Positions 1-8,997 of a stretch of 64,000 nt of DNA are shown piece after piece. The DNA lies in assembly GCA_963724695.1 (NCBI GenBank), contig CAVRVW010000012.1, positions 806,001-870,000 of the forward strand, in the 5' to 3' direction. This stretch comes from CAVQFD01 sp963724695 (GTDB lineage Bacteria; Acidobacteriota; Vicinamibacteria; Vicinamibacterales; CAVVIG01). The translations under genes were made by a program, and so were the position numbers. Under the pieces are notes generated by a model, which searched no databases, was not told where the DNA came from, and worked only from the letters and a program-made list of their open reading frames with translations. Position 1 is the stretch's first letter; the number at the start of each line of letters is the position of its first letter.

Positions 1-80
1 AGATCGACCTGGAGAAGGACGACAACGACCACATGATCTCGCCAGAAGAGCGCTTTCGCGTCGCCATGGCCCGGCAGTAG
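1..80 (+). CDS. C-terminal end of an unidentified protein (partial)
   Basis: An open frame enters from the left edge and gives 25 codons before a TAG stop. The visible tail is acidic and then helical (EKDDNDHMISPEERF). The acidic stretch loosely recalls a calcium loop, but its spacing does not fit an EF-hand. Too little is present to assign a function. A GC-rich hairpin follows the stop. Confidence 0.5.
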   Translation, partial: IDLEKDDNDHMISPEERFRVAMARQ

Positions 81-95
81 ACTGACCCGATCGTG

Positions 96-116
96 GAGTG
101 GGGCCCTGCCCCACTC
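96..116. terminator. Hairpin after the partial gene
   Basis: GAGTGGGGC and GCCCCACTC form a perfect 9-bp stem with a 3-nt loop, 15 nt after the stop of the left-edge gene. A C-run follows instead of a T-run, so this is not a canonical intrinsic terminator. Its position makes a terminator or 3'-end stabiliser likely. Confidence 0.5.
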
Positions 117-156
117 CCCCGTCATCACCTGGAACATTCGCAGAGGAGAAGGACGC

Positions 157-1965
157 ATGACCCTGGGGCGCACCCGTGCACCGTTGGTCCTCTCGCTGCT
201 GAGCGTCTGCTTCCCGGCGATGCTGTTCGCCCAGGACCGCATCTTCGTCGACCAATGGAGCCCGACCCGATCGGAGCTCTACATCGCTGACGCCGAAGGC
301 GGGAACGCCCGCAAGCTGGTTGCCGGGTTGGCGCTCGATTACAACGCGTCCTTTTCCTTCGACGGCGAGTGGGTGGTGTTCACTTCCGAGCGGTACGGCA
401 GCGCGGATATCTTCCGCGTACGGGCCAATGGAATGGACCTCGAGCGGCTCACGGACGATCCGGCCTTCGACGATCAGGCCGCGCTCTCGCCGGACGGCCG
501 TTCGCTGGCGTTCGTGTCGACCCGGGAGACAGGCTCGACGGACATCTACGTCATGGACATGGAGACTCGCCAGGCCCGGAACCTCACCAAATCGCCCGGC
601 GGGGACTATCGACCGAGCTGGTCGCCGGATGGACGAACGATTGCCTTCTCCTCAGATCGAGGAACCAGGCTTCAGCGATCGAAGGGCAACTGGGAACAGG
701 TGCAGGAAGCCAGCGTCTACCTCGTCCTCGCGGATGGCCAGGGTCTTCGCAAGCTCTCATCAGAGGGCCAGCTCGCAGGGTCGCCGAAGTGGTCACCGGA
801 TGGCGAGCGGATTGTGTTCTACGAGCTCGCCGTGGGCGACACGTTCAGGGCACGCGGCGTCGCCAGCCAGGCCTCCGTGGCGTCGCGGATTGTCTCGATC
901 GATCTCAAGACCGGCGCCCGCCTCGAGCATGCCTCGGGGCCCGGACTCAAGCTGTCGCCTCAGTTCCTCGACTCGACCCGCATCGGCTACCTCGCGAAGG
1001 CAGGGATGACCGCGGCGTTGACCTTCAGCACTGGTCAGAAGGGCAGCGTTGGCGACATCGGTGCCCCGGCATGGTCGCGCGATGGCCGCCGGCTGGTCTA
1101 TCACAGCGGACCGATCGAGACGATTCCTTCACCCCGCACGCCGGGCCAGGTGCTGCACGGCCGCCATTCGCGGTACGGCCTGCTCTTCGCGAGCGGCTTC
1201 CCGGCCGTGTCGCCAGATGGACGACAGCTTGTCGTCAGCGAGCGCACAGGCCGGGGACAGCCGGACGACCGTACTTCACTGGTTGTCTGGAATGCCGACG
1301 GCACCCACCCGAGGCGAATCTTCCACTCGGAAGGGTCCGTGATGTCGCCTCAATGGTCTGCGGACGGACAGTGGATCGTGTTCGGCGCCGGCACGTACTT
1401 TCTGGGCCGCTCCAGCAGTCCTGCCCAGATCATGATCGTGAAGCCGGACGGCTCGGGCGCCCGGGCGCTGACCACAGGGCCCGGCAATGCCGGATTTCCG
1501 AGTTGGTCGCCTGATGGCAGGCAGGTCGTCTATCGATTCTGGACCGACGGCGCCGCTGGACTGCGCATCCTCAACCTGTCCGATGGCGCGGTCCGCACGC
1601 TCACGACCGGCTACGACAATTTCCCGAGCTGGTCGTCGCGGGGCCGCATCGTCTTCAGTCGCTACGTGAACGACGAGTTCCATATCTTTTCGGTGAACCC
1701 TGACGGCACCGCCTTGACGCAGCTGACCAAGGGGCCCTTCGACGATTCCCATCCTGCCTGGTCGGCCAACGGCGAGCACGTGCTGTTCAGCAGTTCGCGC
1801 TTCGGTTTCAAGGACGAGGCGCCGCTTGCGGATATCCCACAACCCTACGGCGAGCTGTTCATCATGAAAGCCGACGGCTCGGAGCAACAGCCGCTCACCG
1901 ACAACCGCTGGGAAGAAGGCACGCCAGCCTGGCAGACCGTACGTCCGACCGCAACCAGAAAGTGA
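157..1965 (+). CDS. Exported TolB-like PD40 beta-propeller protein
   Basis: This 602-residue protein starts with a signal peptide (hydrophobic LVLSLLSVCFPAMLF, then AQD as the likely cleavage site). The rest is repeated PD40/TolB blades, recognisable by recurrent WSPDGR, FSSDR and LSPDGR motifs roughly every 45 residues. Such proteins act in the periplasm or at the surface as protein-interaction platforms; no catalytic domain is visible. The ATG follows a strong Shine-Dalgarno (GGAGAAGGACGC). The stop overlaps the GTG start of the next gene by four bases (GTGA), so the two are probably translationally coupled. The specific partner is unknown. Confidence 0.85.
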   Translation: MTLGRTRAPLVLSLLSVCFPAMLFAQDRIFVDQWSPTRSELYIADAEGGNARKLVAGLALDYNASFSFDGEWVVFTSERYGSADIFRVRANGMDLERLTDDPAFDDQAALSPDGRSLAFVSTRETGSTDIYVMDMETRQARNLTKSPGGDYRPSWSPDGRTIAFSSDRGTRLQRSKGNWEQVQEASVYLVLADGQGLRKLSSEGQLAGSPKWSPDGERIVFYELAVGDTFRARGVASQASVASRIVSIDLKTGARLEHASGPGLKLSPQFLDSTRIGYLAKAGMTAALTFSTGQKGSVGDIGAPAWSRDGRRLVYHSGPIETIPSPRTPGQVLHGRHSRYGLLFASGFPAVSPDGRQLVVSERTGRGQPDDRTSLVVWNADGTHPRRIFHSEGSVMSPQWSADGQWIVFGAGTYFLGRSSSPAQIMIVKPDGSGARALTTGPGNAGFPSWSPDGRQVVYRFWTDGAAGLRILNLSDGAVRTLTTGYDNFPSWSSRGRIVFSRYVNDEFHIFSVNPDGTALTQLTKGPFDDSHPAWSANGEHVLFSSSRFGFKDEAPLADIPQPYGELFIMKADGSEQQPLTDNRWEEGTPAWQTVRPTATRK

Positions 1966-2918
1966 CCCCTTCGGTCTCGATCATTCTGCCGACCTTCGAT
2001 CGCCGCGCATTCCTGCTTGAGGCGGTGGACTCCGTCCTGGCCCAGACTGTTCAGGACTGGGAACTGCTCGTGATCGACGATGGATCCACCGACGAGTCGG
2101 TCGGGTCGCTGGACGCGCTCGCGGACCCGCGCATCGCGGTACACCGACGCGCACACACAGGTCACATCGCGCGATTGAGAAATGTCGGCATCGCCGCCGC
2201 GCGCGCACCCTGGGTCGCGTTCCTCGATTCTGACGACCGCTGGCTCCCCCAGAAACTGGAGCAACAGCTTGCCTACCACGCTGGCCATCGCCGCTATCGC
2301 TGGAGCTACACAGGACGCCGCTTCATCGACGCGGAAGGCGCGGAACTGTCACCGGACCGCTTCAGGACGTGGCAGCCGCACTCCGGCTGGATCCTCCGGC
2401 ATGTGCTGACGCACGATGCGAACATTGCATTGCCGTCGGTGATGGTCGATCGCGCACTGCTCCTCGAGGTCGGAGCGTTCGACCCGGAATCCCTGGCGGG
2501 GGAAGACTATGACCTGTGGCTCCGGCTCGCCGAACGTGGTGAGTGCGGTGTCCTGGAATCCGCGCTCGTTGAAGTGCGAAAGCACAGGATCTCGACGGCT
2601 CAACTGCCAGAGGTCGACCTCGCCTTCGTAGACATGTTTCGCCGCTTCGCGTTGCGAACGAATGACCAGGAGTTGTGCAGAATCGCGCGAACCAGCGCCG
2701 TTCACCATGCGGCGGGGGCCACCGACCGACTGGGGCTGCAAAAGCGTTGGAGCGAGGCATTCGCGGCGTTCGCCCTGGCCTTCCGCCTGCGGCCACTCGC
2801 TCCTCTTGTCACCCGCATCGGTCTGCGACTGGCCTGGCGACGCGTCCGCGCGGCATGCGGTTGGCGGGCGCTGCGAACAGATGGCGTTTACAGCAGTGGA
2901 CGCGAACGATCCGAATGA
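1962..2918 (+). CDS. Family 2 glycosyltransferase
   Basis: This 318-residue inverting GT-A fold glycosyltransferase has N-terminal SIILPTFDRRAFLLEAVDSVL, the nucleotide-binding DDGSTDE at about 40-46 and the metal-binding DSDDRW at about 90. All are typical of GT2 enzymes that move a sugar from a nucleotide sugar onto a polysaccharide or lipid acceptor at the cytoplasmic membrane face. No transmembrane segment is visible. The GTG start overlaps the stop of the PD40 gene. The acceptor cannot be told from sequence; the nearby sugar transferases and acyltransferases suggest cell-surface glycan work. Confidence 0.88.
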   Translation: MTPSVSIILPTFDRRAFLLEAVDSVLAQTVQDWELLVIDDGSTDESVGSLDALADPRIAVHRRAHTGHIARLRNVGIAAARAPWVAFLDSDDRWLPQKLEQQLAYHAGHRRYRWSYTGRRFIDAEGAELSPDRFRTWQPHSGWILRHVLTHDANIALPSVMVDRALLLEVGAFDPESLAGEDYDLWLRLAERGECGVLESALVEVRKHRISTAQLPEVDLAFVDMFRRFALRTNDQELCRIARTSAVHHAAGATDRLGLQKRWSEAFAAFALAFRLRPLAPLVTRIGLRLAWRRVRAACGWRALRTDGVYSSGRERSE

Positions 2919-2963
2919 GACCGACACCACGTTGATCTAAAATCTGTTTTCGTTGGGAGCTTC

Positions 2964-3971
2964 ATGACCATCAATCGTCAATGGATTTTCGCGAGCCGCC
3001 CGCAAGGCATGGTCAGCCAGGCCAATTTCGAGTACCGCGAAACGCCGCTCAGCGACGCGCCGCTCCAGCCCGGCGATGTGCTCGTGCGCAACAAGACCTT
3101 CTCGCTCATCCCTGCGCAGCGGACCTGGATGAATGCGGATTCCGAATATTTCCCCCCGATTCCCATCGGTGCGGCCGTCTACGGACCGTCGACGGGTGAA
3201 GTCGTCACGTCCGCGAACGCCAGGTTCCCCGTCGGTACGCGCGTGATCGGCCTGACGAAGTGGGAGGACTATTCGCTGGTGAAAGGCGACCGGATCACGA
3301 TCTCGCCGTTGCCTGCGGATGTCGACCTGATGGATGCGTTGAGTGTGTTTGGCGGCAACGCCCTGACCGCCTATCTAGGCCTTCTCAAGATCGGCCAGCC
3401 GAAGCAAGGCGAGACCGTCGTCGTCACCGGCGCAGCGGGGTCGACAGGTTCCATGGCCGTGCAGATTGCCCGCATCAAGGGCTGCAACGCCATCGGCATT
3501 GCCGGTGGAGCCGCCAAATGCGGTTGGCTCAGGTCCGCATGCCACGTCGAGGCCATCGACTATAAGAACGAGAGCGTGGCGGAACGGCTGAAGGCGCTGG
3601 CGCCCAAAGGCGTCGACGTGTTCTTCGACAATGTCGGCGGCGTCATCATGCAGGAGGTGATCGACCAGATGGCCATGCATGGCCGCGTTGCCGTGTGCGG
3701 TCAGGTCGCGCACTACAACACCCTCGGACCGGCACCCGGACCGCGCGATATGTTCCGCGTGGTCTCGCACCGTTTGCGCATCCAGGGGTTCATCGCCAGC
3801 GACCTGATGGCCGACCGCGACGCCGCCATGGCGGACCTTCGGCAATGGGCGAAGGAAGGTCAGCTCGCGTATAAGACCGACGTACGCAGCGGATTTCGCA
3901 ACCTGCCCCAGGTCTACGCCGATTTGTTCACCGGCGGCAACGACGGCACGCTGATCCTGATGGTGGACTAG
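2964..3971 (+). CDS. Zinc-independent medium-chain NADP-dependent oxidoreductase
   Basis: This 335-residue MDR-superfamily protein belongs to the leukotriene B4 dehydrogenase / curcumin reductase (CurA, YfmJ) group, which reduces activated alkenals and enones with NADPH in the cytoplasm. The Rossmann nucleotide-binding loop VVVTGAAGSTGSMAVQIA lies at about 155, followed by FFDNVGG, a hallmark of this branch. The catalytic zinc cysteines of alcohol dehydrogenases are absent. The ATG has GGGAGC upstream. It faces the convergent gene on its right with only 35 bases between them. The physiological substrate is unknown. Confidence 0.85.
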   Translation: MTINRQWIFASRPQGMVSQANFEYRETPLSDAPLQPGDVLVRNKTFSLIPAQRTWMNADSEYFPPIPIGAAVYGPSTGEVVTSANARFPVGTRVIGLTKWEDYSLVKGDRITISPLPADVDLMDALSVFGGNALTAYLGLLKIGQPKQGETVVVTGAAGSTGSMAVQIARIKGCNAIGIAGGAAKCGWLRSACHVEAIDYKNESVAERLKALAPKGVDVFFDNVGGVIMQEVIDQMAMHGRVAVCGQVAHYNTLGPAPGPRDMFRVVSHRLRIQGFIASDLMADRDAAMADLRQWAKEGQLAYKTDVRSGFRNLPQVYADLFTGGNDGTLILMVD

Positions 3972-4006
3972 CCCATCGCTGACCGCGTCGCCGTGGGACG
4001 CCAGGT

Positions 4007-5008
4007 CTACTTGTAGATGCCTGTCTTGTTCTTCTCCTGCATGCGCGCACCGCGCAGGATGCCCTCCATCGCGTAGTTGCCCTCGTGGCACGCGTACTCA
4101 AACAGCTGCTCGTCCGTTTTCGTCATCGGGAACATGGCGCTCCACGGCTGCGTGTACGAGTTCTTGTCCGAGACCGTGAACTCGTACTTGATCGTTGCCT
4201 GGTCCATTCGTGTGAACCGTTCCACGACGCGCATGTCTTTCGTGGACCCGTTCAAGCTGGTCCCGTCGAGGAAGTTGATGGTCTCGACGATGAGCGTGTC
4301 GCCTTCCCAGCGGCCGCGGGAGTCGCCCGACCACTGGCGAAGCGTGCCGTGCGGCCGTCCATCGGTCGGAATGATGCGGGCGGAGTGCACCATCTCGTTG
4401 TGAATGACGATGGCACCGGGAATCTGCACGATCTGGACGTTGTTGTTGTAAGCGCCAGGCGTCATCGGGGGGCCGGCGTTGAAGCCCATGAGGCAGCGGT
4501 CGGCCAGCGTCCGGTCCTCGGGGTCACTCGCCCAGCCGAGGCTCAGCTTCCGGCTCATTTCCCCGTTCGCGCGGCGCACGGCCTCGATCATCGGAATCCT
4601 CCCGGTGGAAGGTTCGACGATGAGGGACGTCCGCCTGTCCTTCGTCATCTGGCTGCCCCGCTCGTACCAGAACTCGTTGTACGACAGCACGCCGCCGTCG
4701 GCTCGCGCTGGGTAGCCCGCGCTCGGCTGCCCTTTGATCGGGTCGAACAGGTCGCGGTTCTGGCGTATATTCTCCTGCGTCTCAAACGCCTGCACTTCCT
4801 CGTCGCTCAGCGTCGTCTTGCCAGCGAGCGCATCGGGGCGCTGGAGCGGCGTGATTGTGCTGAAGTTGAAGATGCCTTCGAGGGAAGGCTTGCCGTCTGG
4901 CGTCCGGGGCAGCCCTGGGGCGGGCGCCTGGGCCAGCCCAGTCACGGGCGCGATTGCCAGTACCGCGAGCCATGCAAACGCCGCCAGCCGTGAGCGATCG
5001 CGCATCAT
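4007..5008 (-). CDS. Exported protein of unknown function
   Basis: This protein is 333 residues when read from the first of two adjacent ATG codons, which follow a strong GGAGGAGTGAC ribosome binding site. A longer open frame exists upstream but has no such support. The N-terminus is a signal peptide (LAAFAWLAVLAIAPVTGLAQA). The mature part contains LPRTPDGKPSLEGIF and GRWEGDTLIVET, which I recognise as recurring in a large uncharacterised exported family abundant in Acidobacteria. No catalytic motif is assignable. It is monocistronic and convergent with the oxidoreductase gene. Confidence 0.8.
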   Translation of the reverse strand: MMRDRSRLAAFAWLAVLAIAPVTGLAQAPAPGLPRTPDGKPSLEGIFNFSTITPLQRPDALAGKTTLSDEEVQAFETQENIRQNRDLFDPIKGQPSAGYPARADGGVLSYNEFWYERGSQMTKDRRTSLIVEPSTGRIPMIEAVRRANGEMSRKLSLGWASDPEDRTLADRCLMGFNAGPPMTPGAYNNNVQIVQIPGAIVIHNEMVHSARIIPTDGRPHGTLRQWSGDSRGRWEGDTLIVETINFLDGTSLNGSTKDMRVVERFTRMDQATIKYEFTVSDKNSYTQPWSAMFPMTKTDEQLFEYACHEGNYAMEGILRGARMQEKNKTGIYK

Positions 5009-5417
5009 GTCACTCCTCCACTTGCGCACCCGAAGCGGCACACCGGGCCGCCAGTCGAGCGCGCTCGTCGCGGCTCCTGGCCGCAGCGTCGCACGGTACC
5101 GTAGTTTATGGCGCCAGGCAAGCAGTACGTTCATCCCGACGGCGGCTCCAGCCCCGCCGTAGTCGGCGTCTTCTGGCATTGGATGGTGACGAAGTCGCGC
5201 TGAAGCGTGCAGCCTTGACCAGGAATTGTGGCCATGCCCCACTCAGGCATGGCCACAACCGGTCATCGACTCATGGCGGCCCGAAGGCCCCTGACAGGAA
5301 CGTCGGCAGCGGAGGTCCGCCGGCGGCGCACGACGAATTCTACGTGGTACGACACGCGGTGAACTAGCTGCTTGCACGGATTTTACAAGGCGCACTTCAC
5401 TGTGCCTACACTTCTCC
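5009..5417. other. Divergent intergenic region, 409 bp
   Basis: This gap separates the leftward exported-protein gene from the rightward phosphatase gene and must hold both promoters. No coding frame with plausible composition is visible. Its one clear structure is a perfect 13-bp inverted repeat at 5226-5258, listed separately. Confidence 0.6.
5226..5258. repeat. Perfect 13-bp inverted repeat
   Basis: TTGTGGCCATGCC and GGCATGGCCACAA are exact reverse complements separated by the 7-nt spacer CCACTCA. There is no T-run on either side. It lies about 160 bases before the phosphatase gene and about 220 bases from the opposite gene. It could be an operator, a transcript-end structure or a remnant of a mobile repeat. 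Confidence 0.7.
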
Positions 5418-6257
5418 ATGGGCGTTCCCCGGTCGATGCCGATGCGCCGGCTCAAGGCCACCATCGCCGCCGCTTCTCTGGCGTGTGCCCTCGGGTGCGC
5501 GGCGGCCGTCAACTACGCCGATCCGTCCGGTCCGATCCTGACCGGCCGGCAAAGTTCGTCACGCCAGGGGAACGGCCAGCTCAGGCTCGTGACCTTCAAC
5601 ATCAAGTGGGGAGAGCACGTGGACCGCGCGGCACGCGTGCTGACAGCATCCGGCCCGCTGAAGGACGCCGACGTCCTGTTCCTCCAGGAGATGGACGGGC
5701 CCGGCGTCGACGAACTGGCGCGCGCCCTCGGCATGAACTCCGTCTACATCCCCTCGGCGCAGCATCCCTCGTCTGACGGAGACTTCGGCGTGGCGATTCT
5801 CTCGCCATGGCCGCTCGAGGATGCGCGGAAGGTGCCGCTGCCCTACCAACATCGGTTTCGGAAGCTGCGACGTGCGGCGGCGGCAGCGACGGTGCGAACG
5901 CCTGGCGGGCCGCTGCTCGCGTACTCGGTCCACTTCGAGACCGTGTACGGCCTCTGGAGCGGAGCGCACCGGCGCGACCAGGCGCGCGCCGTGCTGGCCG
6001 ATTCGGCCGGCTGGACCGGTCCGATCGCGATCGGCGGTGATTTCAACGGGCGCGGGCCCGCGGACGAGGTCGCGAAGGCCGGATTCTCATGGCTCACCCG
6101 CACGCTCGACGACCGCGGCATGTTCTTCGACTTCGACCACGTGCTCGTTCGCGGGCTGTGTGCCGGCGGACCTCCATCTGCGGCGCACGCCAGCCACGGC
6201 GGCGCCAGCGATCACCGGCCGGTCTGGGCCCTCGTCCGGCCGTGCGGGCCTTCGTGA
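5418..6257 (+). CDS. Endonuclease/exonuclease/phosphatase family lipoprotein
   Basis: This 279-residue protein has a positively charged N-terminus, a hydrophobic stretch and a lipobox-like LACALGC, so it is probably a membrane-anchored periplasmic lipoprotein. The catalytic part is an EEP (DNase I-like) fold: LVTFNIKWG, the metal-binding Glu in LFLQEMDG, YSVHFET, GGDFNGRG and the terminal active-site ASDHRPVW. Substrates in this superfamily range from nucleic acids to phospholipids and inositol phosphates. The first ATG is used; an in-frame ATG six codons later would also give a signal peptide. A porin of the phosphate-selective type lies next, so phosphate salvage is one possible context. 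Confidence 0.83.
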   Translation: MGVPRSMPMRRLKATIAAASLACALGCAAAVNYADPSGPILTGRQSSSRQGNGQLRLVTFNIKWGEHVDRAARVLTASGPLKDADVLFLQEMDGPGVDELARALGMNSVYIPSAQHPSSDGDFGVAILSPWPLEDARKVPLPYQHRFRKLRRAAAAATVRTPGGPLLAYSVHFETVYGLWSGAHRRDQARAVLADSAGWTGPIAIGGDFNGRGPADEVAKAGFSWLTRTLDDRGMFFDFDHVLVRGLCAGGPPSAAHASHGGASDHRPVWALVRPCGPS

Positions 6258-6314
6258 GGTGCTGCGCGCCCCATAATTCGAGTTGAGGCATGATCCCGCT
6301 GTGGTTGTGGAGGA

Positions 6315-7638
6315 ATGCTGACCAGCTTGGCACCCGTCCTGGCGGCGGTGCTGCGGCTCTGCGCGGTTGACGCCAACTGCGCTGGGCCTCTTGCCCAGGC
6401 TCCGCCGGCAACGGCCGGGCCGGCGGCGCAGCAGTCGCCGGCGACCGCCCAAACGACCGACACACCGCCGGAAGCGGGCGACGAAGACGCGCTCGTCCGA
6501 TCCCGGCGCTTCTCACGCTGGAACGAGTTCGACGGCAAGTGGGCCAGCATCCGGTTCGGTGCGGGCTATCTCGCTGGATTACGGCGCCTACGATCAGGAC
6601 GCCGCAGGCGAGCAGCAGATGCCCGACCTGGAGACGGGCTGGAAGATGCGGGACTTCCGCATGCTGTTCAAGGGCCGGCTCAAGTTTCCCGGCCGGAGGG
6701 TCACGTGGTCGGCCGGCTTCATGTACGACAACGCGAACGATGCCTGGCTCGTGCGGCAGACCGGCATCAGTTTCGAGACGCCCGGCCTTACCGGCTCCAT
6801 CTTCGTGGGCCGGCAGAAGGAGGGGTTCTCGATGTCCAAGATCATGGTCGGCTACCACGGCTGGGGCATGGAGCGCATGCCGATGAACGACTCCAGCGTT
6901 CAGCTGCTCGCCGACGGCGTGAAGTGGACCGGCTACGCCTCCAGACCGCGTGTGACCTGGAACGTGGGTGCGTATGGGGACTGGCTCTCAGAAGACCAGT
7001 CGTTCTCGATTGCCGATCACCAGTTCATCGGCCGCGTGGCCTGGCAGCCGATCCTCAGCGACGATGGCCGCGATCTCCTGCACCTGGGCGCGGCGCTGCG
7101 TTATGCGAAGTCCGATGACGGCCAGTTGCAGCCGCGGTCACGGCCGGAGGCCTACAAGTCGCCGTACTTCATGGACACCGGAAAGTTCCAGGCCGAGTCC
7201 ACCACCATGACGGGTCTGGAAATCTACTATCGTCCGGGTCCGCTCACCGTTGGCTCGGAGCTCATGTTCCAGAAGGTCGACGCGCCTGACAACGCCAATC
7301 CGTTCTTTTTCGGCAGCGAGGTGTTCGTGGCCTGGAATGTGACAGGCGAAACACGCTCCTACAACAAGGTTGGCGGATACTTCAACGCCGTGTCACCGGC
7401 GCGATCCGTCTTCGATGGGGGCCCGGGCGCGTGGGAAATCGTGACCCGCTTCTCGTATACCGATCTCGACAGCGGACCAATCCGGGGCGGCCGGTTCTGG
7501 CGTTTCACGCCCCTGCTGAACTGGCACCTCGACGATCTGGTCCGCTTCGAGATCGCGTACGGCTACGGCACCCTGGACCGCTTCTCCCTCGTCGGCCACA
7601 CGCACTTTTTTCAGATGCGGCTGCAAACCGCCTTCTGA
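6315..7638 (+). CDS. Phosphate-selective porin O/P family protein (one frameshift)
   Basis: The N-terminal 85 residues (signal peptide, alanine/proline-rich linker, then FSRWNEFDGKWASIRFGAGYL) lie in one frame. The continuation (DYGAYDQDA through WRFTPLLNWHLDDLVRFEIAYGYG to a terminal Phe) lies in another, joined near 6570. Together they give about 440 residues, the size of OprP/OprO-type trimeric porins that pass phosphate or polyphosphate. The C-terminal aromatic residue and alternating strands fit an outer-membrane barrel. A single base change restores the frame, so I regard this as sequencing error or a very recent lesion. Confidence 0.75.
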
Positions 7639-7769
7639 ACACCACGCGTATCACCGGGCGCCGACTCCGCCACGACCTGGCCGGGGATGCTGACGGCAGG
7701 CCTGCGCTGCGCCATAATCTGAACTGTTCGGTTGATGGTCAGGCCCGTTGTGCCGGACGAGGGAGGCTC

Positions 7770-8990
7770 TTGCGAGACGTTGCCGTCGCCACCATCGTCG
7801 CGAAGAAGTTTCTCCCTTTCGCACGCGCGCTGGCCGAATCCTTCCACGGCACACATCGAGGTATTCCGTTCATTGTCCTCCTTGCCGACGAGGCAGACGG
7901 CTACTTCGATCCGTCCCAAGAGCCGTTTGCCCTGGTCGGTCTCTCCGAGCTCGACATCCCACAACTGGAACGCTTCCGCTTTCACTATGCCCAGCAGCCC
8001 CTGAGCTACGCCTCCACCCCCTATCTGCTCTCATACCTGATCACACGCGGTTTCTCGCGGGTCATCTTCATCAAGCAGGAGAGCCTGGTACTCGGTGACC
8101 TCACGCCCGTTTTCGAGATCCTGAGTACTCGCTCGATTGTCCTGGTTCCACACCTCGCCGCACCACTGGAGGGCGCGGATCGCATTGAGCGCGAACTGAA
8201 TATTCTGCAATCGGGCACCTTCAACGTCGGAATGCTTGGAGTCTCGGCGACTCCTGTGGCGGCACACTTTCTGAAGTGGTGGCAGGATCGCGTCTACGCA
8301 CATTGCCGCCATGCCGTGCCCGCTGGCATGCACTACGAGCAACGCTGGCTGGACCTCGTTCCCGGGCTCTTCGACGATGTCCATGTGCTGCGCGACCCTG
8401 CCTACAATGTCGGTCACTGGAATCTGCCCGATCGCGTCATCACCATCGTTGACGATGTGGTCCTGGTCAACGGCGAACGCTGCAGACTCTTTCGCTTCAG
8501 TGGTTATGACTTCGAGCACCCGGCAGCGGTCACCAGGTATTCGCCCCGATTGACAACGGCAAACGTCGGGCCGGCAGGAATCGTCTTCGAGCGCTTTGGT
8601 GGGGCGCTGGAGCGCCACGGCTATCGCGAGACCAATGAGTGGCCCTACGCCTACGGAGCGTTCGACAACGGCGCAGCCGTACCCGATGTCGCCCGCACGC
8701 TCCTGGCCGAGATGGGCGACGACGCTGTCCGCTTCGGCGATCCATTGCGCACGGGCCCGGGCAGCTTCTACGAGTGGCTCACTCAAGCCGTCGATGGTGG
8801 GCCGAACCGGCCGGGAGAGGTGACCCGGCTGTGGCACGCCGTGTATCGCGCTCGACCCGACCTGCAGAGCGCGTTCCCGGATCTGTCTGGGCCCGATCGC
8901 GAGTCATTTCTCGTGTGGACCGCCCAGTACGGACTACAAGAACATGGCATGTCCGATCACTTCCTTGTCTCGCCGGAGAGGAGCAGCTAG
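7770..8990 (+). CDS. Glycosyltransferase-like protein lacking the DxD motif
   Basis: This 406-residue paralogue of the next gene is read from a TTG preceded by GAGGGAGG; the product begins MRDVAVATIVAKKF, matching the start of its neighbour. The two share long identical blocks such as RELNILQSG and QRWLDLVP, and both look like GT8-type nucleotide-sugar transferases. At the metal-binding position, where the neighbour has FLDADILV, this copy reads FIKQESLV, so both metal-ligand aspartates are gone. It also carries an insertion of about 11 residues (VDDVVLVNGER). It may be a non-catalytic partner or have a changed activity. The frame extends further upstream only in a different composition. Confidence 0.75.
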   Translation: MRDVAVATIVAKKFLPFARALAESFHGTHRGIPFIVLLADEADGYFDPSQEPFALVGLSELDIPQLERFRFHYAQQPLSYASTPYLLSYLITRGFSRVIFIKQESLVLGDLTPVFEILSTRSIVLVPHLAAPLEGADRIERELNILQSGTFNVGMLGVSATPVAAHFLKWWQDRVYAHCRHAVPAGMHYEQRWLDLVPGLFDDVHVLRDPAYNVGHWNLPDRVITIVDDVVLVNGERCRLFRFSGYDFEHPAAVTRYSPRLTTANVGPAGIVFERFGGALERHGYRETNEWPYAYGAFDNGAAVPDVARTLLAEMGDDAVRFGDPLRTGPGSFYEWLTQAVDGGPNRPGEVTRLWHAVYRARPDLQSAFPDLSGPDRESFLVWTAQYGLQEHGMSDHFLVSPERSS

Positions 8991-8997
8991 CCGGTTG

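Noticed and set aside
3..77. EF-hand in the left-edge protein tail
   Set aside because: The acidic residues do not fall at loop positions 1, 3, 5 and 12 together; position 1 would be Lys.
5009..5242. N-terminal extension of the exported protein to 5242
   Set aside because: The extension is arginine-rich, would bury the signal peptide, and the internal ATG pair has a strong Shine-Dalgarno.
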